Shown here: piece after piece, positions 1 through 8,813 of the stretch | Position numbering within the stretch: the stretch's first letter is position 1 | Layout: every line of letters begins with the position of its first letter | Origin: Pedobacter sp. HDW13 | GTDB lineage: Bacteria > Bacteroidota > Bacteroidia > Sphingobacteriales > Sphingobacteriaceae | Length of the DNA: 64,000 bases | Direction: 5' to 3' | NCBI RefSeq assembly: GCF_011303555.1 | Contig: NZ_CP049868.1 | Span: 2,666,001 to 2,730,000 of the forward strand | Translations under genes and position numbers: made by a program | The notes under the pieces: model-generated | Told to the model about the DNA's origin: nothing | Database searches by the model: none | The model's input: the letters and a program-made list of their open reading frames with translations, nothing else

Positions 1-1550
1 TCGGCCCTTACACCTGTTTTTATGCCCCAGCCTACATTACGGTAATTATACGAAGCATAAGCGGCACCGATGTTTCCGTTGTATAAAAACTGGTTCGATA
101 ATTTGTTGTTGTGTATAAATTGTTGCGTGGCAAAATTAAAATTCTCGATCAGCAGGTCGTTATCATTTTTTCTATAGCTAAAAGCCAGGCCGGCTTCAAT
201 ACGGTCGCGCTTTTTAAATATTGGTTTTTCGTAATCTAAAGTTACGTTTAGGCCATGGTTACCGGTGTTGTTATTGTTCTGCTGTAAGCTGGGCTTTAGC
301 GTGCTTGTTTGGGCATAGGTAGTGTTGTAGCTGCGGAAATCGATATTCTTATTGGTGTTGAAATTTAAACCTAATGATATTTTTCCTCCGCTGGTATCGG
401 TTTGCAAGTCGTAATCGGTATTAAAAACAAAATTGTTGCTGTTGCCGTTGCCGGTGTTGAGCTGATTACGCAGGCGGCTTTCTATTCGGGTTTCATCTAA
501 ATAATGAAGATCTGTTGAAGAATTGGAATTGGTATTGTTGAGGTTGTAATTGGTTGACAGGCGCAAACTCTGTTTAGGGCTAATGGTCCAGTCTAAGCCC
601 AACCTGAAATTACCGCCATTGTTGTGGTTTTTGTAAACACCGTATTGGTCGTAGTAAAAGGTTGTATCCGGAAAGAAATTCTCGCGGAAATTATGGCTAT
701 CGCCCTTGCTTACGTTATAACGGTAAGCCGCGCTACCATTAAGGGCGTAAGATTTACCCCGATAAGAGGCATTTGCATTGGTATTGCCATTTCCCTGCAA
801 GCCACCTGCAATGCCAGCATTTCCGTTAAAGCCAACTTTAAACCCTTTTTTCATCACAATATTGATGATGCCTTCGCCATCGCCGCTGTATTTAGATGGT
901 GGGTTGGTTAACACCTCTATCTTATCAATCGCATCTGAGGGGAGTACATTGAGCAGGTCGGCAATGTTAGAGGTCATATAGTCTGATGGTTTGCCATCTA
1001 TAAACACCCTGGTATTTCTTTTGCCGGCTATGGTGGCGTTGCCATCAATATCAACCTGTACCATTGGTACGTTTTTAAGCACATCGGTTGCGGTACTGCC
1101 TTCGGCAAGCAGGGTAGAACCCACGTTATAGGTAACGCCATCAGCGCCAAATTCTATTGGTGGTTTTTGTACAGTAATGGTAACTTCCTGCAGCGAATTT
1201 TGCTCAGAGCTAAGTTTTAGCGCCCCCAGGTTTTTATCGTAATCTTTCTCGGTTAAGGCAATGCCATTTACTTTTAGCGGAGCATAACCTATAAAACTTA
1301 CGCGAATGTTATAATTGCCCGGTTTTAGGTTTTTAATGCTGAACCGGCCATCTTCGTCGGTGGCAGAAGTAATAACCGGTTGCTCGGAGCCATCTATGTA
1401 AACGGAAATTACTGCTGAGGGAATGGGTAATCCACCAACTTCTTCAACCACTTTCCCGCTAATTATACCTTTTTCGGCCGCAAAGGCCGTAGAGGTGCCA
1501 AATAACAGGGCGAGAGATACAAAGCAAAGCCTAAGTAAAAGTTTTCCCAA
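1..1550 (-). CDS. Outer-membrane beta-barrel protein with carboxypeptidase-regulatory and plug domains (C-terminus outside window)
   Basis: The minus-strand frame stays open to the window edge, so the C-terminal barrel is missing. The N-terminus is a signal peptide (GKLLLRLCFVSLALLFGTS, then TAFAA). A CarboxypepD_reg-like beta-sandwich follows (GKVVEEVGGLPIPSAVISVY), then a plug-like region containing the signature VFIDGKPS and IEVLTNPPSKYSGDGEG, then barrel strands. No ATG precedes the signal peptide, so I place the start at TTG 1550. This is the OMP_b-brl_3 type of TonB-receptor-like protein, related to the gene upstream. The substrate is unknown. Confidence 0.85.
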   Translation of the reverse strand, partial: MGKLLLRLCFVSLALLFGTSTAFAAEKGIISGKVVEEVGGLPIPSAVISVYIDGSEQPVITSATDEDGRFSIKNLKPGNYNIRVSFIGYAPLKVNGIALTEKDYDKNLGALKLSSEQNSLQEVTITVQKPPIEFGADGVTYNVGSTLLAEGSTATDVLKNVPMVQVDIDGNATIAGKRNTRVFIDGKPSDYMTSNIADLLNVLPSDAIDKIEVLTNPPSKYSGDGEGIINIVMKKGFKVGFNGNAGIAGGLQGNGNTNANASYRGKSYALNGSAAYRYNVSKGDSHNFRENFFPDTTFYYDQYGVYKNHNNGGNFRLGLDWTISPKQSLRLSTNYNLNNTNSNSSTDLHYLDETRIESRLRNQLNTGNGNSNNFVFNTDYDLQTDTSGGKISLGLNFNTNKNIDFRSYNTTYAQTSTLKPSLQQNNNNTGNHGLNVTLDYEKPIFKKRDRIEAGLAFSYRKNDNDLLIENFNFATQQFIHNNKLSNQFLYNGNIGAAYASYNYRNVGWGIKTGVRA

Positions 1551-1565
1551 TAGCTGATAAATTAA

Positions 1566-1597
1566 AAAGGTGCTTAGTAAATTTACTAAGCACCTTT
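1566..1597 (-). terminator. Perfect 32-bp palindrome between the two outer-membrane genes
   Basis: Positions 1566-1597 read identically on both strands (arms 16 nt, core GTAAATTTAC). It starts 8 nt after the stop codon of the 828-aa gene and ends 15 nt before the TTG start of the next gene. It lacks a clear T-run, so it could be a terminator, an mRNA-stabilising hairpin or an operator. Confidence 0.5.
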
Positions 1598-1604
1598 GGT
1601 AAAA

Positions 1605-4091
1605 TTAAAACGATCCTTCATCAGGGCGGTTGTCCTGATCCTCTCTCTTTTGTTTTTTTGCACCCGTAAATGTTGTTTTTCCAAAACGGTAAGAGAAGGT
1701 TAAGTTACCCATTGTTCCCTGAAACTGACGCTCAAAATCAACAATGGTTGCTTTATCTTCGGTAGTCATGCTCCACCTTCTGGTATTAAACACATCCCTT
1801 ACATTGAAGCTTAACGAAGCCTTTTTGTTCGGAAAATCGTATTTGGCGCCACCATCTACTCCATACATCGCATTACGCTTACCTTGTGCCATTACTTCAG
1901 CGGCGCGGTAATCGCCACGGAGCTGTAACGAAAGGTTTTTAACTACGGTTAAGTTCGCGGTAAGGTTCGCGTTCCAGCTAAAGCCACTGCTCGAAGGGAT
2001 ATCAAATCTGGCATCGCCAGCAAACTTAGCTTGGTAAAGGTTAACGTTAGTAGTAAAATTTAAGGCTTTAATTAAGTCGAAGCGACCGATTAACTCCACC
2101 CCGCTGTTAATCTGGTGCGATAAGTTTTGTGGCGTTGAAGTAATAATGCCGTTAACCGGTGTACTTCTCACCCTTTGGATCACATCATTGGTTTGACGGA
2201 AATACAGGCTTGAAGTTAAAGTTACTTTTTTCCAGAATTTGCTATAGCCCAGCTCAAATGAATGTACATCTTCAGGTATTAAATTAGGGTTGCCACCTCT
2301 GTAATTTAATGGATCAGAAACATCTAAAAACGGGTTGGTATCCCATGGGCGCGGGCGGTTTACACGGCGCGTATAGCTTAACTGAAGCTGGTTTTCGCCT
2401 TTTAGCTTTTGTGTTAAGAAAACACTTGGGTATATTCTTTTGTAATGGATGTTACCTTCGCTGGTGGTTAATACATCGTTGGTATAACCTTCCAGGTGTG
2501 TGTCTAAGCGTGCATCTTCGCCCCTTAAACCTATCTGGTAACCAAAATCCTTAATCTGGTTCTGGTAGTTAAAATAAAGCGCATGTACCTGGTCTTTGCT
2601 GTCGAAACCATTAATCAATTTATTGTTGCGTATAAAAACATTGGTGCTGGTTGGGATCGAATCGGCGTATTGATCGTTGTTGCCTAAACGGATCTGGCTG
2701 CGGTAACCTACCTCAATTTTGCCTGCCTTACCAACTGGCAAAGCATAATCGGTTTGGATATTGTAATTGGTGTTATTACCGGTATTGAATACACGTTGCA
2801 AGCTTAACGTTTCGTTAATAGGCGTGCCGTTGCGGTTTGTAGTGGTAGTACTGTAGTTCTGGTCGTTGTTATTGGTACCGTACGAATAGCCAAAATTAAA
2901 GCTCAGCTCTTCTTTCGGTTTTTTAAACTTCTGCACAAAATCCAGGTTGGCATCGTAGCTGTTGCCATAACCATCAGTAGTGTTGGTTCTGTTACTCAAT
3001 AAAACCGGAGCTTGCGAAATGTTTAATTGCCTGATATCGAGCACCTCGTTCCGGTCGTTTGCCCTGGAGTTAAAACCTCCTGATAAACTGATTACACTTT
3101 TTGGTGCCACGTAGTAATCAATACCCGCTTTTGCATTGTGGCCTTTATCTAACGATTTTGAAACGGTATTTTGACTTGCAAAACGCGTTGTAGCTGCTTC
3201 TGATTTGTAGGTAATATCTTGAAAACCACCACCAACACGGTTGCCATAGCGGTAGCTGTAGTTACCATAAATGTTTACTTTACTGTTTTGGAAACTTAAA
3301 TTGGTATTGGCATTGTAGTTATCGCGGTTGCCGGCAGTTGCTGCAACCGAGCCGTTAAAGCCCAGTCTGGTATTTTTCTTTAGTACAATGTTAATGATAC
3401 CTGATTGGCCCTCGGCATCGTATTTGGCCGATGGATTGGTAATTACTTCAACACTTTCAATTGAACTTGCGGGAATAGAAGCTAAAATCTGCGCCACATT
3501 ACCACCGGCAATTAAAGAAGGTTTACCATCAATTAAAACTTTAACCCCGGTCGATCCGCGTAAGCTCACGTTACCATCCATATCGGTTGAAACTGAAGGT
3601 ACGTTTTGCAATAAATCGCCGGCCGAACCACCTTCACTTACCAAACTCTGGTCTACTGAAAATATTTTCTTGTCAATTCCCATTTGCATGGCCGCTTTTT
3701 GACCGGTTACTGTAACCTCGCTCAGTACATTGCCTTTGGCAGCATTCATTTTAATTTCGCCGAAATTTAATGTACCTGTGGTGGCTGTAATGGCTACGTT
3801 ATCGCGAACCATGGTTTGGTAGCCCACAAAGCTTATTTTAAAGGTGAAGTTTCCTTTAGGAATATCGGCCATTACAAATGCACCATTTACATCTGTTTGG
3901 GCTATTTTGGCATTTTTACCTGTCGATTTATCAATTAGAACTGCTGTTGCAAATGGAATGGTTTCTTGTGTTTTGGCATCTTTAAGTAACCCTGTAATTT
4001 TTGGTTTTCCGCCGGTTTGGGCAAAAAGATTAAATGTTAGGGTTAAAAGTAATAGGGTAATTTGTATTGTTCTCGAATGTAAGAGTCTCAT
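1605..4091 (-). CDS. Outer-membrane beta-barrel protein (TonB-receptor-like, OMP_b-brl_3 type)
   Basis: 828 aa. Residues 1-25 form a signal peptide ending LFAQ. Residues about 30-120 are a carboxypeptidase-regulatory-like domain (GLLKDAKTQETIPFATAVL). Residues about 130-240 are plug-like (VSLRGSTGVKVLIDGKPSL, then ITNPSAKYDAEGQSGIINIV), and the rest is a long barrel rich in alternating aromatic residues. Length and order fit the family usually annotated as outer-membrane beta-barrel or TonB-dependent receptor. There is no SusD partner next to it, so a glycan-uptake role is not supported. It lies in tandem with a related gene downstream, suggesting an old duplication. Confidence 0.88.
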   Translation of the reverse strand: MRLLHSRTIQITLLLLTLTFNLFAQTGGKPKITGLLKDAKTQETIPFATAVLIDKSTGKNAKIAQTDVNGAFVMADIPKGNFTFKISFVGYQTMVRDNVAITATTGTLNFGEIKMNAAKGNVLSEVTVTGQKAAMQMGIDKKIFSVDQSLVSEGGSAGDLLQNVPSVSTDMDGNVSLRGSTGVKVLIDGKPSLIAGGNVAQILASIPASSIESVEVITNPSAKYDAEGQSGIINIVLKKNTRLGFNGSVAATAGNRDNYNANTNLSFQNSKVNIYGNYSYRYGNRVGGGFQDITYKSEAATTRFASQNTVSKSLDKGHNAKAGIDYYVAPKSVISLSGGFNSRANDRNEVLDIRQLNISQAPVLLSNRTNTTDGYGNSYDANLDFVQKFKKPKEELSFNFGYSYGTNNNDQNYSTTTTNRNGTPINETLSLQRVFNTGNNTNYNIQTDYALPVGKAGKIEVGYRSQIRLGNNDQYADSIPTSTNVFIRNNKLINGFDSKDQVHALYFNYQNQIKDFGYQIGLRGEDARLDTHLEGYTNDVLTTSEGNIHYKRIYPSVFLTQKLKGENQLQLSYTRRVNRPRPWDTNPFLDVSDPLNYRGGNPNLIPEDVHSFELGYSKFWKKVTLTSSLYFRQTNDVIQRVRSTPVNGIITSTPQNLSHQINSGVELIGRFDLIKALNFTTNVNLYQAKFAGDARFDIPSSSGFSWNANLTANLTVVKNLSLQLRGDYRAAEVMAQGKRNAMYGVDGGAKYDFPNKKASLSFNVRDVFNTRRWSMTTEDKATIVDFERQFQGTMGNLTFSYRFGKTTFTGAKKQKREDQDNRPDEGSF

Positions 4092-4278
4092 TAAAAGTTA
4101 GTGTTTGTCGTGTATTTTTATAAAGGGAGACAAAGTAACGGCAAGGAAGTTTAATTATGGAGCCGTAACCATTTTATTACAGGCATTTTACAGTAATATT
4201 TTTGTTGGTTATTATTCGGTTTACAGTTAGCAATTGGCAGTTTTCAGTTTCGTGGAAAACAATGATGGAATAATACAA

Positions 4279-4306
4279 TTGAACGATCTTCAAAATGTTA
4301 CTTTTG
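4279..4306 (+). promoter_or_regulatory. Bacteroidota-type promoter for the 2-hydroxyacid dehydrogenase gene
   Basis: TTG at 4279-4281, 17-nt spacer, TACTTTTG at 4299-4306, matching TTG-N17-19-TAnnTTTG. It lies 26 nt before ATG 4333 and so argues against the upstream in-frame start at 4234. Confidence 0.6.
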
Positions 4307-4332
4307 TTCATCACATTGAGCATAAAAAACAG

Positions 4333-5259
4333 ATGAAAAAGATACTAATTGTTGATGACCTGCACCCTGCATTTAAAGAGCAGGCTATTGCTATGGGGTA
4401 TGAGGTTGATGATGAACCACAGATTACGCGTCAACAGACACTAGATAAAATAAAAGATTATACTGGTATTGCAGTTAGGACGAAATTTAGGATAGATGCC
4501 GAAATTTTTGCTGCTGCACCCAATTTAAAATTTGTAGCCAGGGCAGGAGCCGGTTTGGATAATATTGATGATAAAATCGCTTTCGAAAGAAATATCGAAC
4601 TGATTAATGCGCCCGAAGGGAATTGCGATGCAGTAGGTGAACATGCTACAGGTTTGCTGCTCTCACTGATGAATAATTTCCGCAGGGCTGATATAGAAAT
4701 TAGAAATGGCCAGTGGGACCGCGAAGGAAACCGGGGTTATGAACTGAAAGGCAAGAAGGTTGGCATTATTGGTTATGGTTTTATGGGGCAGAGCTTTGCT
4801 AAAAAACTTGCCGGTTTTGAGGTCGATGTAATGGCTTACGATAAATATAAAACAGGCTTTAGCGATGCCTTTGCCCGCGAGGTAAGCATGGAAGAAATTG
4901 TGAAACACAGTGATGTATTGAGCCTGCATATTCCGTTAACTGCCGAAACTAAACTAATGGTAGATGATGAATATTTCTTCCACTTTAAAAAGCCGATCTT
5001 CTTTATCAATACTGCCCGTGGCGAAATTGTAAAAATCGATGCTGTTTTAAATGCCATTAAAGCCGGTAAAATATTAGGCGCTGGCTTGGATGTATTGCAA
5101 ACAGAGAAATTTCCGGCCCTGGGCGAACAGCCCTGGTATAATGAGTTAAAGCAGAACGATCAGGTAATTTTAACACCACACGTAGGCGGCTGGACATTCG
5201 ATTCTTACCGTAAAATATCTGAAGTGCTGGCTGAGAAATTAAGCGGACTTACTTTTTAA
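4333..5259 (+). CDS. D-isomer-specific 2-hydroxyacid dehydrogenase
   Basis: 308 aa from ATG 4333 (MKKILIVDD); an upstream in-frame start at 4234 lies before the promoter and adds non-conserved residues. The NAD-binding glycine motif is seen in KKVGIIGYGFMGQSFAKKL. The catalytic Arg is in INTARGEIVKID, the Glu in the DVLQTEKFP region and the His in LTPHVGGWT. The family reduces 2-keto acids with NAD(P)H. There is no serine-pathway neighbour and no ACT domain, so whether it is a 3-phosphoglycerate dehydrogenase or a 2-ketoacid reductase cannot be decided. Confidence 0.85.
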   Translation: MKKILIVDDLHPAFKEQAIAMGYEVDDEPQITRQQTLDKIKDYTGIAVRTKFRIDAEIFAAAPNLKFVARAGAGLDNIDDKIAFERNIELINAPEGNCDAVGEHATGLLLSLMNNFRRADIEIRNGQWDREGNRGYELKGKKVGIIGYGFMGQSFAKKLAGFEVDVMAYDKYKTGFSDAFAREVSMEEIVKHSDVLSLHIPLTAETKLMVDDEYFFHFKKPIFFINTARGEIVKIDAVLNAIKAGKILGAGLDVLQTEKFPALGEQPWYNELKQNDQVILTPHVGGWTFDSYRKISEVLAEKLSGLTF

Positions 5260-5390
5260 AACCTGTAAAGTCTGTAATCCAATAACCGGAAGCATTATAA
5301 ATTAACCTCGTAGCAAAAAACAGTTTATATTTTTTGCCTCAATTCAATCATAATGTTTAAATTGAGTTACAAAATCTAACTAAATTTATC

Positions 5391-5867
5391 ATGCCGAAAG
5401 ATCACTTATATTCAACTACAGTAACCTGGACGGGCAATAAAGGCTCCGGTACAATGGATTATCGCTCTTACGATCGCGATTATGTTATTTCAATAAAAGG
5501 TAAAGCTGATATTTCAGGTTCTTCAGATTCGGCCTTTTTGGGCGATAAATCTAAGTACAATCCCGAAGACTTATTACTGGCTTCAATATCGAGCTGCCAC
5601 ATGCTGTGGTATTTGCACCTTTGCTCAAAGAACGAAATTGTGGTAATCGATTATAAAGATGAAGCGGTAGGTACAATGGAAGAATCAGCAGATGGAAGTG
5701 GCAGGTTTAGGGAAGTTACCTTGCACCCGCAGGTTCTAATTGCCGATAAGGCACATTACGAACTGGCAGAAGCACTGCATAAAGAAGCCAATAAAATGTG
5801 TTTTATAGCCAATTCACTTAATTTTCCGGTGAAACACGAGGCTAGCTGCAAGGCAGAAAACGCTTAG
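5391..5867 (+). CDS. OsmC family peroxide-detoxifying protein
   Basis: 158 aa. The OsmC/Ohr fold is shown by the GDKSKYNPEDLLLASISSCH motif, with the conserved redox cysteine in SSCHMLWYLHLC. The family has a second catalytic cysteine about 60 residues later, and here the best candidate is in NKMCFIANS. OsmC proteins reduce organic hydroperoxides in the cytoplasm. The start is the ATG after a long AT-rich leader that holds a short inverted repeat (CTCAATT...AATTGAG, about 5339-5366), a possible operator. It appears monocistronic. Confidence 0.88.
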   Translation: MPKDHLYSTTVTWTGNKGSGTMDYRSYDRDYVISIKGKADISGSSDSAFLGDKSKYNPEDLLLASISSCHMLWYLHLCSKNEIVVIDYKDEAVGTMEESADGSGRFREVTLHPQVLIADKAHYELAEALHKEANKMCFIANSLNFPVKHEASCKAENA

Positions 5868-5868
5868 A

Positions 5869-6079
5869 AGTTTTCAGTTGGCAGTTTACAGTTCGCTTTA
5901 TGATGAATAATCGTCCTCGTTTGTAAGGAGGATGGGATGAGGATGGCGATTTTATCGCTCTAATCAGATATACACGCATTAAAAATGCGGATCTCGATAA
6001 TCCCCGTTACAAACGGGGATTATTGTTAGATAAGTTTTCAGTTGGCAGTTATCCATAATCGCCAACTGAAAACTGTTAA
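5869..6079. repeat. REP-like cluster of hairpins flanked by short word repeats
   Basis: The gene-free spacer holds four consecutive short hairpins: CCTC..GGAGG (5915-5931), GCGAT-TTT-ATCGC (5946-5958), CGCATT-AAA-AATGCG (5975-5989) and a perfect 12-bp stem ATAATCCCCGTT/AACGGGGATTAT with a 3-nt loop (5997-6023). On both sides lie copies of GTTTTCAGTTGGCAG. The distal copy forms a perfect 13-bp stem (6034-6046 with 6061-6073) that ends 7 nt from the peptidase stop codon and could act as its 3' hairpin. The layout resembles REP elements mobilised by RAYT transposases; that link is inference. Confidence 0.65.
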
Positions 6080-7960
6080 CTATTTAGTTGGCCAGGTATT
6101 ATCAGCTGGAGTTGCATCTACGTAAATGCCATTATCCAATTTAACCGATTTTATCTTTTTAGCTGCATTAACCGTTACACTAACTTCTTTCTGGTTTGCT
6201 TTCCAAACGGCAGGCGTTTTATGGATGGTATCTGTTTTGCCATCGGTATAAGTAACCACAACATCAAATGGAATGGCAAAACCACCAACATTTTTCACTG
6301 TTATTGTTGCTTTGCCTGCAGCCGGACTAACTTTGGTAATCGCTAAATCGAGGTAGTTATTGGTGAAGAACCAGTTTTGGAAAAACCAGTTCAGGTTTTG
6401 CCCCGAGCCTGCATTCATCGAGTTGAAATAATCCCACGGAATAGGATGTTTACCATTCCAGTTGCTCATATAAGTATGTAACGCTTTTTTAAACAGTTCA
6501 TCGCCCAGCATATCTTTCAGCGCCAGATAAGATAAAGATGCTTTACCGTAAGAGTTATTGCCGTAGCCTGCACCCGAAACCTGGTCAGACATCGAAATTA
6601 CCGGTTGATCTTCTTCGGTAGATTTATCGTTAATGTATTTATCAACCCTGAAATTTTTGTAAAACTTATCGGCAGCTTCTTTGCCATGTTCGGCAATGCC
6701 AATCAGGTATTCGAAAGTGGTAGCCCAGCCTTCGTCCATGTAAGCGTAACGGGTTTCATTAATACCCATGTAAAAGGGGAAGTAAGTGTGTGCCACCTCA
6801 TGGTCTTGCACCAGTTGCGCAAAAACAGGATCGCCAAATTGAGAATCGTTTACCATCATCGGGTATTCCATGTCGGCAAAACCTTGAAAAGCAATGGTTT
6901 TTACATAAGGATAAGGAATACCCGGCCAGTTGTTCGAAAACCAATCTAAAGCGTTCAAATTGTATTTAACCGAGTTTACAAAATCGGTACCGGTGGTTGG
7001 GTTATAAGCAGCTTGTGCACTAGCTCTACGGTTGGTCTTTTTATCTACAATTATGCTGGCACCATCCCATACGTAATGGTTGCTCAGGGCAAAAGTAACA
7101 TCGGTAATGTGTTTTACTGCAAATTTCCAGGTATTCCAATCCTTTTGCGCGGTAACCTTCCTGTCTTTCATTTCCTGTTCGGTTGCAATGTGGATTACAT
7201 CGTCGCCATTGTACGATTTTTTTAAACGTGCCGAAATTTCGGGTTGTAGTACCTCATCAGGGTTTAAGAAATCGCCGGTAGCATAAACCACATAGTTTTT
7301 AGGGGCTTTGATCGAGAATTCGTAATCGTTAAAATCGTTGTAAAACTCGGCCCTGTCGGTATGCGGAATGCGGTCCCAACCGTTATAATCGTCAAAAACC
7401 GAAATGCGGGGATAACTATAGGCTACAAAAAAAGAATTGGGATCGATCTGACCTTCTCTGCCACTTTCTTTCGAGAGGGGGTAATCCCATGTTATTTTAA
7501 CAGTAATTTTTGATTTGGGTAGTAAAGGCTTTTTCAATTTTACATTGCCAACAGTTCCCCAGTCTTTGCTATTAACGGCATAGGTTTCGCCATCAACCGA
7601 AAAAGCGGAAATGTTTAACCCCGAGCTTAAAAAATCTTCGCTCACGGCACCGCCTCTTGGCGAAGTGGGTTTGTGCAGGTTATTTACAAAGCGGATGGCC
7701 AGGTTTCTTAACGTATCGGTACTGTTGTTGCTGTACAAAATTTCTTCCTGGCCACTAACTACCTTCGTTTCTGCATCTACCTTAATATCCATGTTGTATT
7801 TGCCATGGTTTTGCCAGTAATTGGGCCCTGGTTTTCCGCTGGCAGCACGTGTACCTTTTGCATAGGCTTCTTTAATATTCCGTGGCATATAAAGCTCTTG
7901 CGAAGAAGCTGCATAGCCGCCCAAGCCGATAAGCAGGGCTATAGAAAATAATTTTTTCAT
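6080..7960 (-). CDS. M1 family zinc metallopeptidase (aminopeptidase N-like), secreted
   Basis: 626 aa with an N-terminal signal peptide (MKKLFSIALLIGLGGYAASS). The zinc site is the gluzincin pattern HEVAH, followed 18 residues later by E in DEGWATTFEY. The upstream DMEYPMM stands in for the GxMEN exopeptidase motif of classical M1 enzymes. The N-terminal beta domain and C-terminal Ig-like segment (ITVKNVGGFAIPFDVVV) fit the Bacteroidota M1 subgroup. It probably trims peptides in the periplasm or at the surface; preferred substrate is unknown. It stands alone. Confidence 0.9.
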   Translation of the reverse strand: MKKLFSIALLIGLGGYAASSQELYMPRNIKEAYAKGTRAASGKPGPNYWQNHGKYNMDIKVDAETKVVSGQEEILYSNNSTDTLRNLAIRFVNNLHKPTSPRGGAVSEDFLSSGLNISAFSVDGETYAVNSKDWGTVGNVKLKKPLLPKSKITVKITWDYPLSKESGREGQIDPNSFFVAYSYPRISVFDDYNGWDRIPHTDRAEFYNDFNDYEFSIKAPKNYVVYATGDFLNPDEVLQPEISARLKKSYNGDDVIHIATEQEMKDRKVTAQKDWNTWKFAVKHITDVTFALSNHYVWDGASIIVDKKTNRRASAQAAYNPTTGTDFVNSVKYNLNALDWFSNNWPGIPYPYVKTIAFQGFADMEYPMMVNDSQFGDPVFAQLVQDHEVAHTYFPFYMGINETRYAYMDEGWATTFEYLIGIAEHGKEAADKFYKNFRVDKYINDKSTEEDQPVISMSDQVSGAGYGNNSYGKASLSYLALKDMLGDELFKKALHTYMSNWNGKHPIPWDYFNSMNAGSGQNLNWFFQNWFFTNNYLDLAITKVSPAAGKATITVKNVGGFAIPFDVVVTYTDGKTDTIHKTPAVWKANQKEVSVTVNAAKKIKSVKLDNGIYVDATPADNTWPTK

Positions 7961-8145
7961 TTTTTACGAATAATTTTAAGCTAAAAATAAGACTAATGAT
8001 TGAATTTTGAAGGAGTGTATGATTGAATTTCGAATGAATGTATGATTGGATGTTACTTTTCTGTTGGGAATTACACATCATATAAATTGGTTTATGCAAA
8101 AAAGATCCCTTGAAATCTAAAAATCAGTTAAATCTTAATCTTTTA

Positions 8146-8177
8146 TTTGCTTTTGTAATTTCCACATTTTATCTTCG
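8146..8177 (+). promoter_or_regulatory. Predicted greA promoter
   Basis: TTTG at 8146-8149 and TATCTTCG at 8170-8177 with a 20-nt spacer match the -33/-7 pattern with one deviation in the -7 box. The predicted start site is near 8181-8184, just before the leader hairpin. Confidence 0.45.
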
Positions 8178-8186
8178 TTATAATTG

Positions 8187-8232
8187 AAGCAAGACTATGT
8201 AGCAAACCAACTATGTAGTCTTGTTTGTTTTT
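8187..8232 (+). terminator. Terminator-like hairpin in the greA 5' leader
   Basis: Positions 8187-8202 pair with 8211-8226 (16 bp including a few G-U pairs, loop CAAACCAA), and a T-rich run follows immediately. No plus-strand gene lies upstream, because the preceding gene is divergent, so this cannot be an ordinary 3' terminator. It sits at the 5' end of the predicted greA transcript and looks like an attenuator. Confidence 0.6.
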
Positions 8233-8262
8233 TATAGCGTTTGAATAAAAATTAATAGAGCA

Positions 8263-8736
8263 ATGACAGAGGTAACATATTATACCCAAGAGGGGTTGGA
8301 TAAATTGAAAGAAGAAGTACATTATCTAACTACAACCGGTCGTCAGCTTATATCTAAAGCAATTGCAGAAGCAAGGGATAAAGGTGATTTATCGGAGAAT
8401 GCAGAGTACGATGCTGCCAAAGAGGCGCAGGGATTGCATGAAGCAAAAATATCGAAATTAAAGAATACGCTGGCAAATGCACGTTTAATTGATGAGTCGA
8501 AATTAGATTTGTCAAAAGTACTTGCCTTGTCGATCGTTAAAATAAAAAATGTTAAAAACGGCGCTACCATGACTTATCAGTTAGTGGCCGAGAGCGAGGC
8601 AGATTTAAAAACAGGAAAAATTTCTGTTAAATCGCCTATTGCGCAGGGTTTACTAGGTAAATCGGTTGGCGAATTTGCCGAAATTGAAGTGCCTGCAGGT
8701 AAAATGCAGTTCGAAGTGCTTGAAATCTCGAGATAA
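8263..8736 (+). CDS. greA: Transcription elongation factor GreA
   Basis: 157 aa, the usual GreA length. The N-terminal coiled coil starts VTYYTQEGLDKLKEEVHYL and carries the acidic tip in ARDKGDLSENAEYDAAKEAQ. The C-terminal FKBP-like domain ends SPIAQGLLGKSVGEFAEIEVPAG. GreA enters the secondary channel of RNA polymerase and stimulates cleavage of backtracked transcripts. It is followed by a HIT-family gene, separated by a 77-nt spacer with a small inverted repeat (GGCGTATGG near 8743 and CCATACGC near 8778). Upstream is the hairpin described separately. Confidence 0.97.
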   Translation: MTEVTYYTQEGLDKLKEEVHYLTTTGRQLISKAIAEARDKGDLSENAEYDAAKEAQGLHEAKISKLKNTLANARLIDESKLDLSKVLALSIVKIKNVKNGATMTYQLVAESEADLKTGKISVKSPIAQGLLGKSVGEFAEIEVPAGKMQFEVLEISR

Positions 8737-8813
8737 GTATATGGCGTATGGGGATAGGTGGGCAAACCGCTTCGCGCCATACGCTTAACGCTAACCTTTA
8801 ACCCCTACACCTT

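Noticed and set aside
5869..6079. A rho-independent terminator array for osmC
   Set aside because: Only the last stem lies at a gene end and no stem has a proper T-run; a REP-like repeat cluster fits better.
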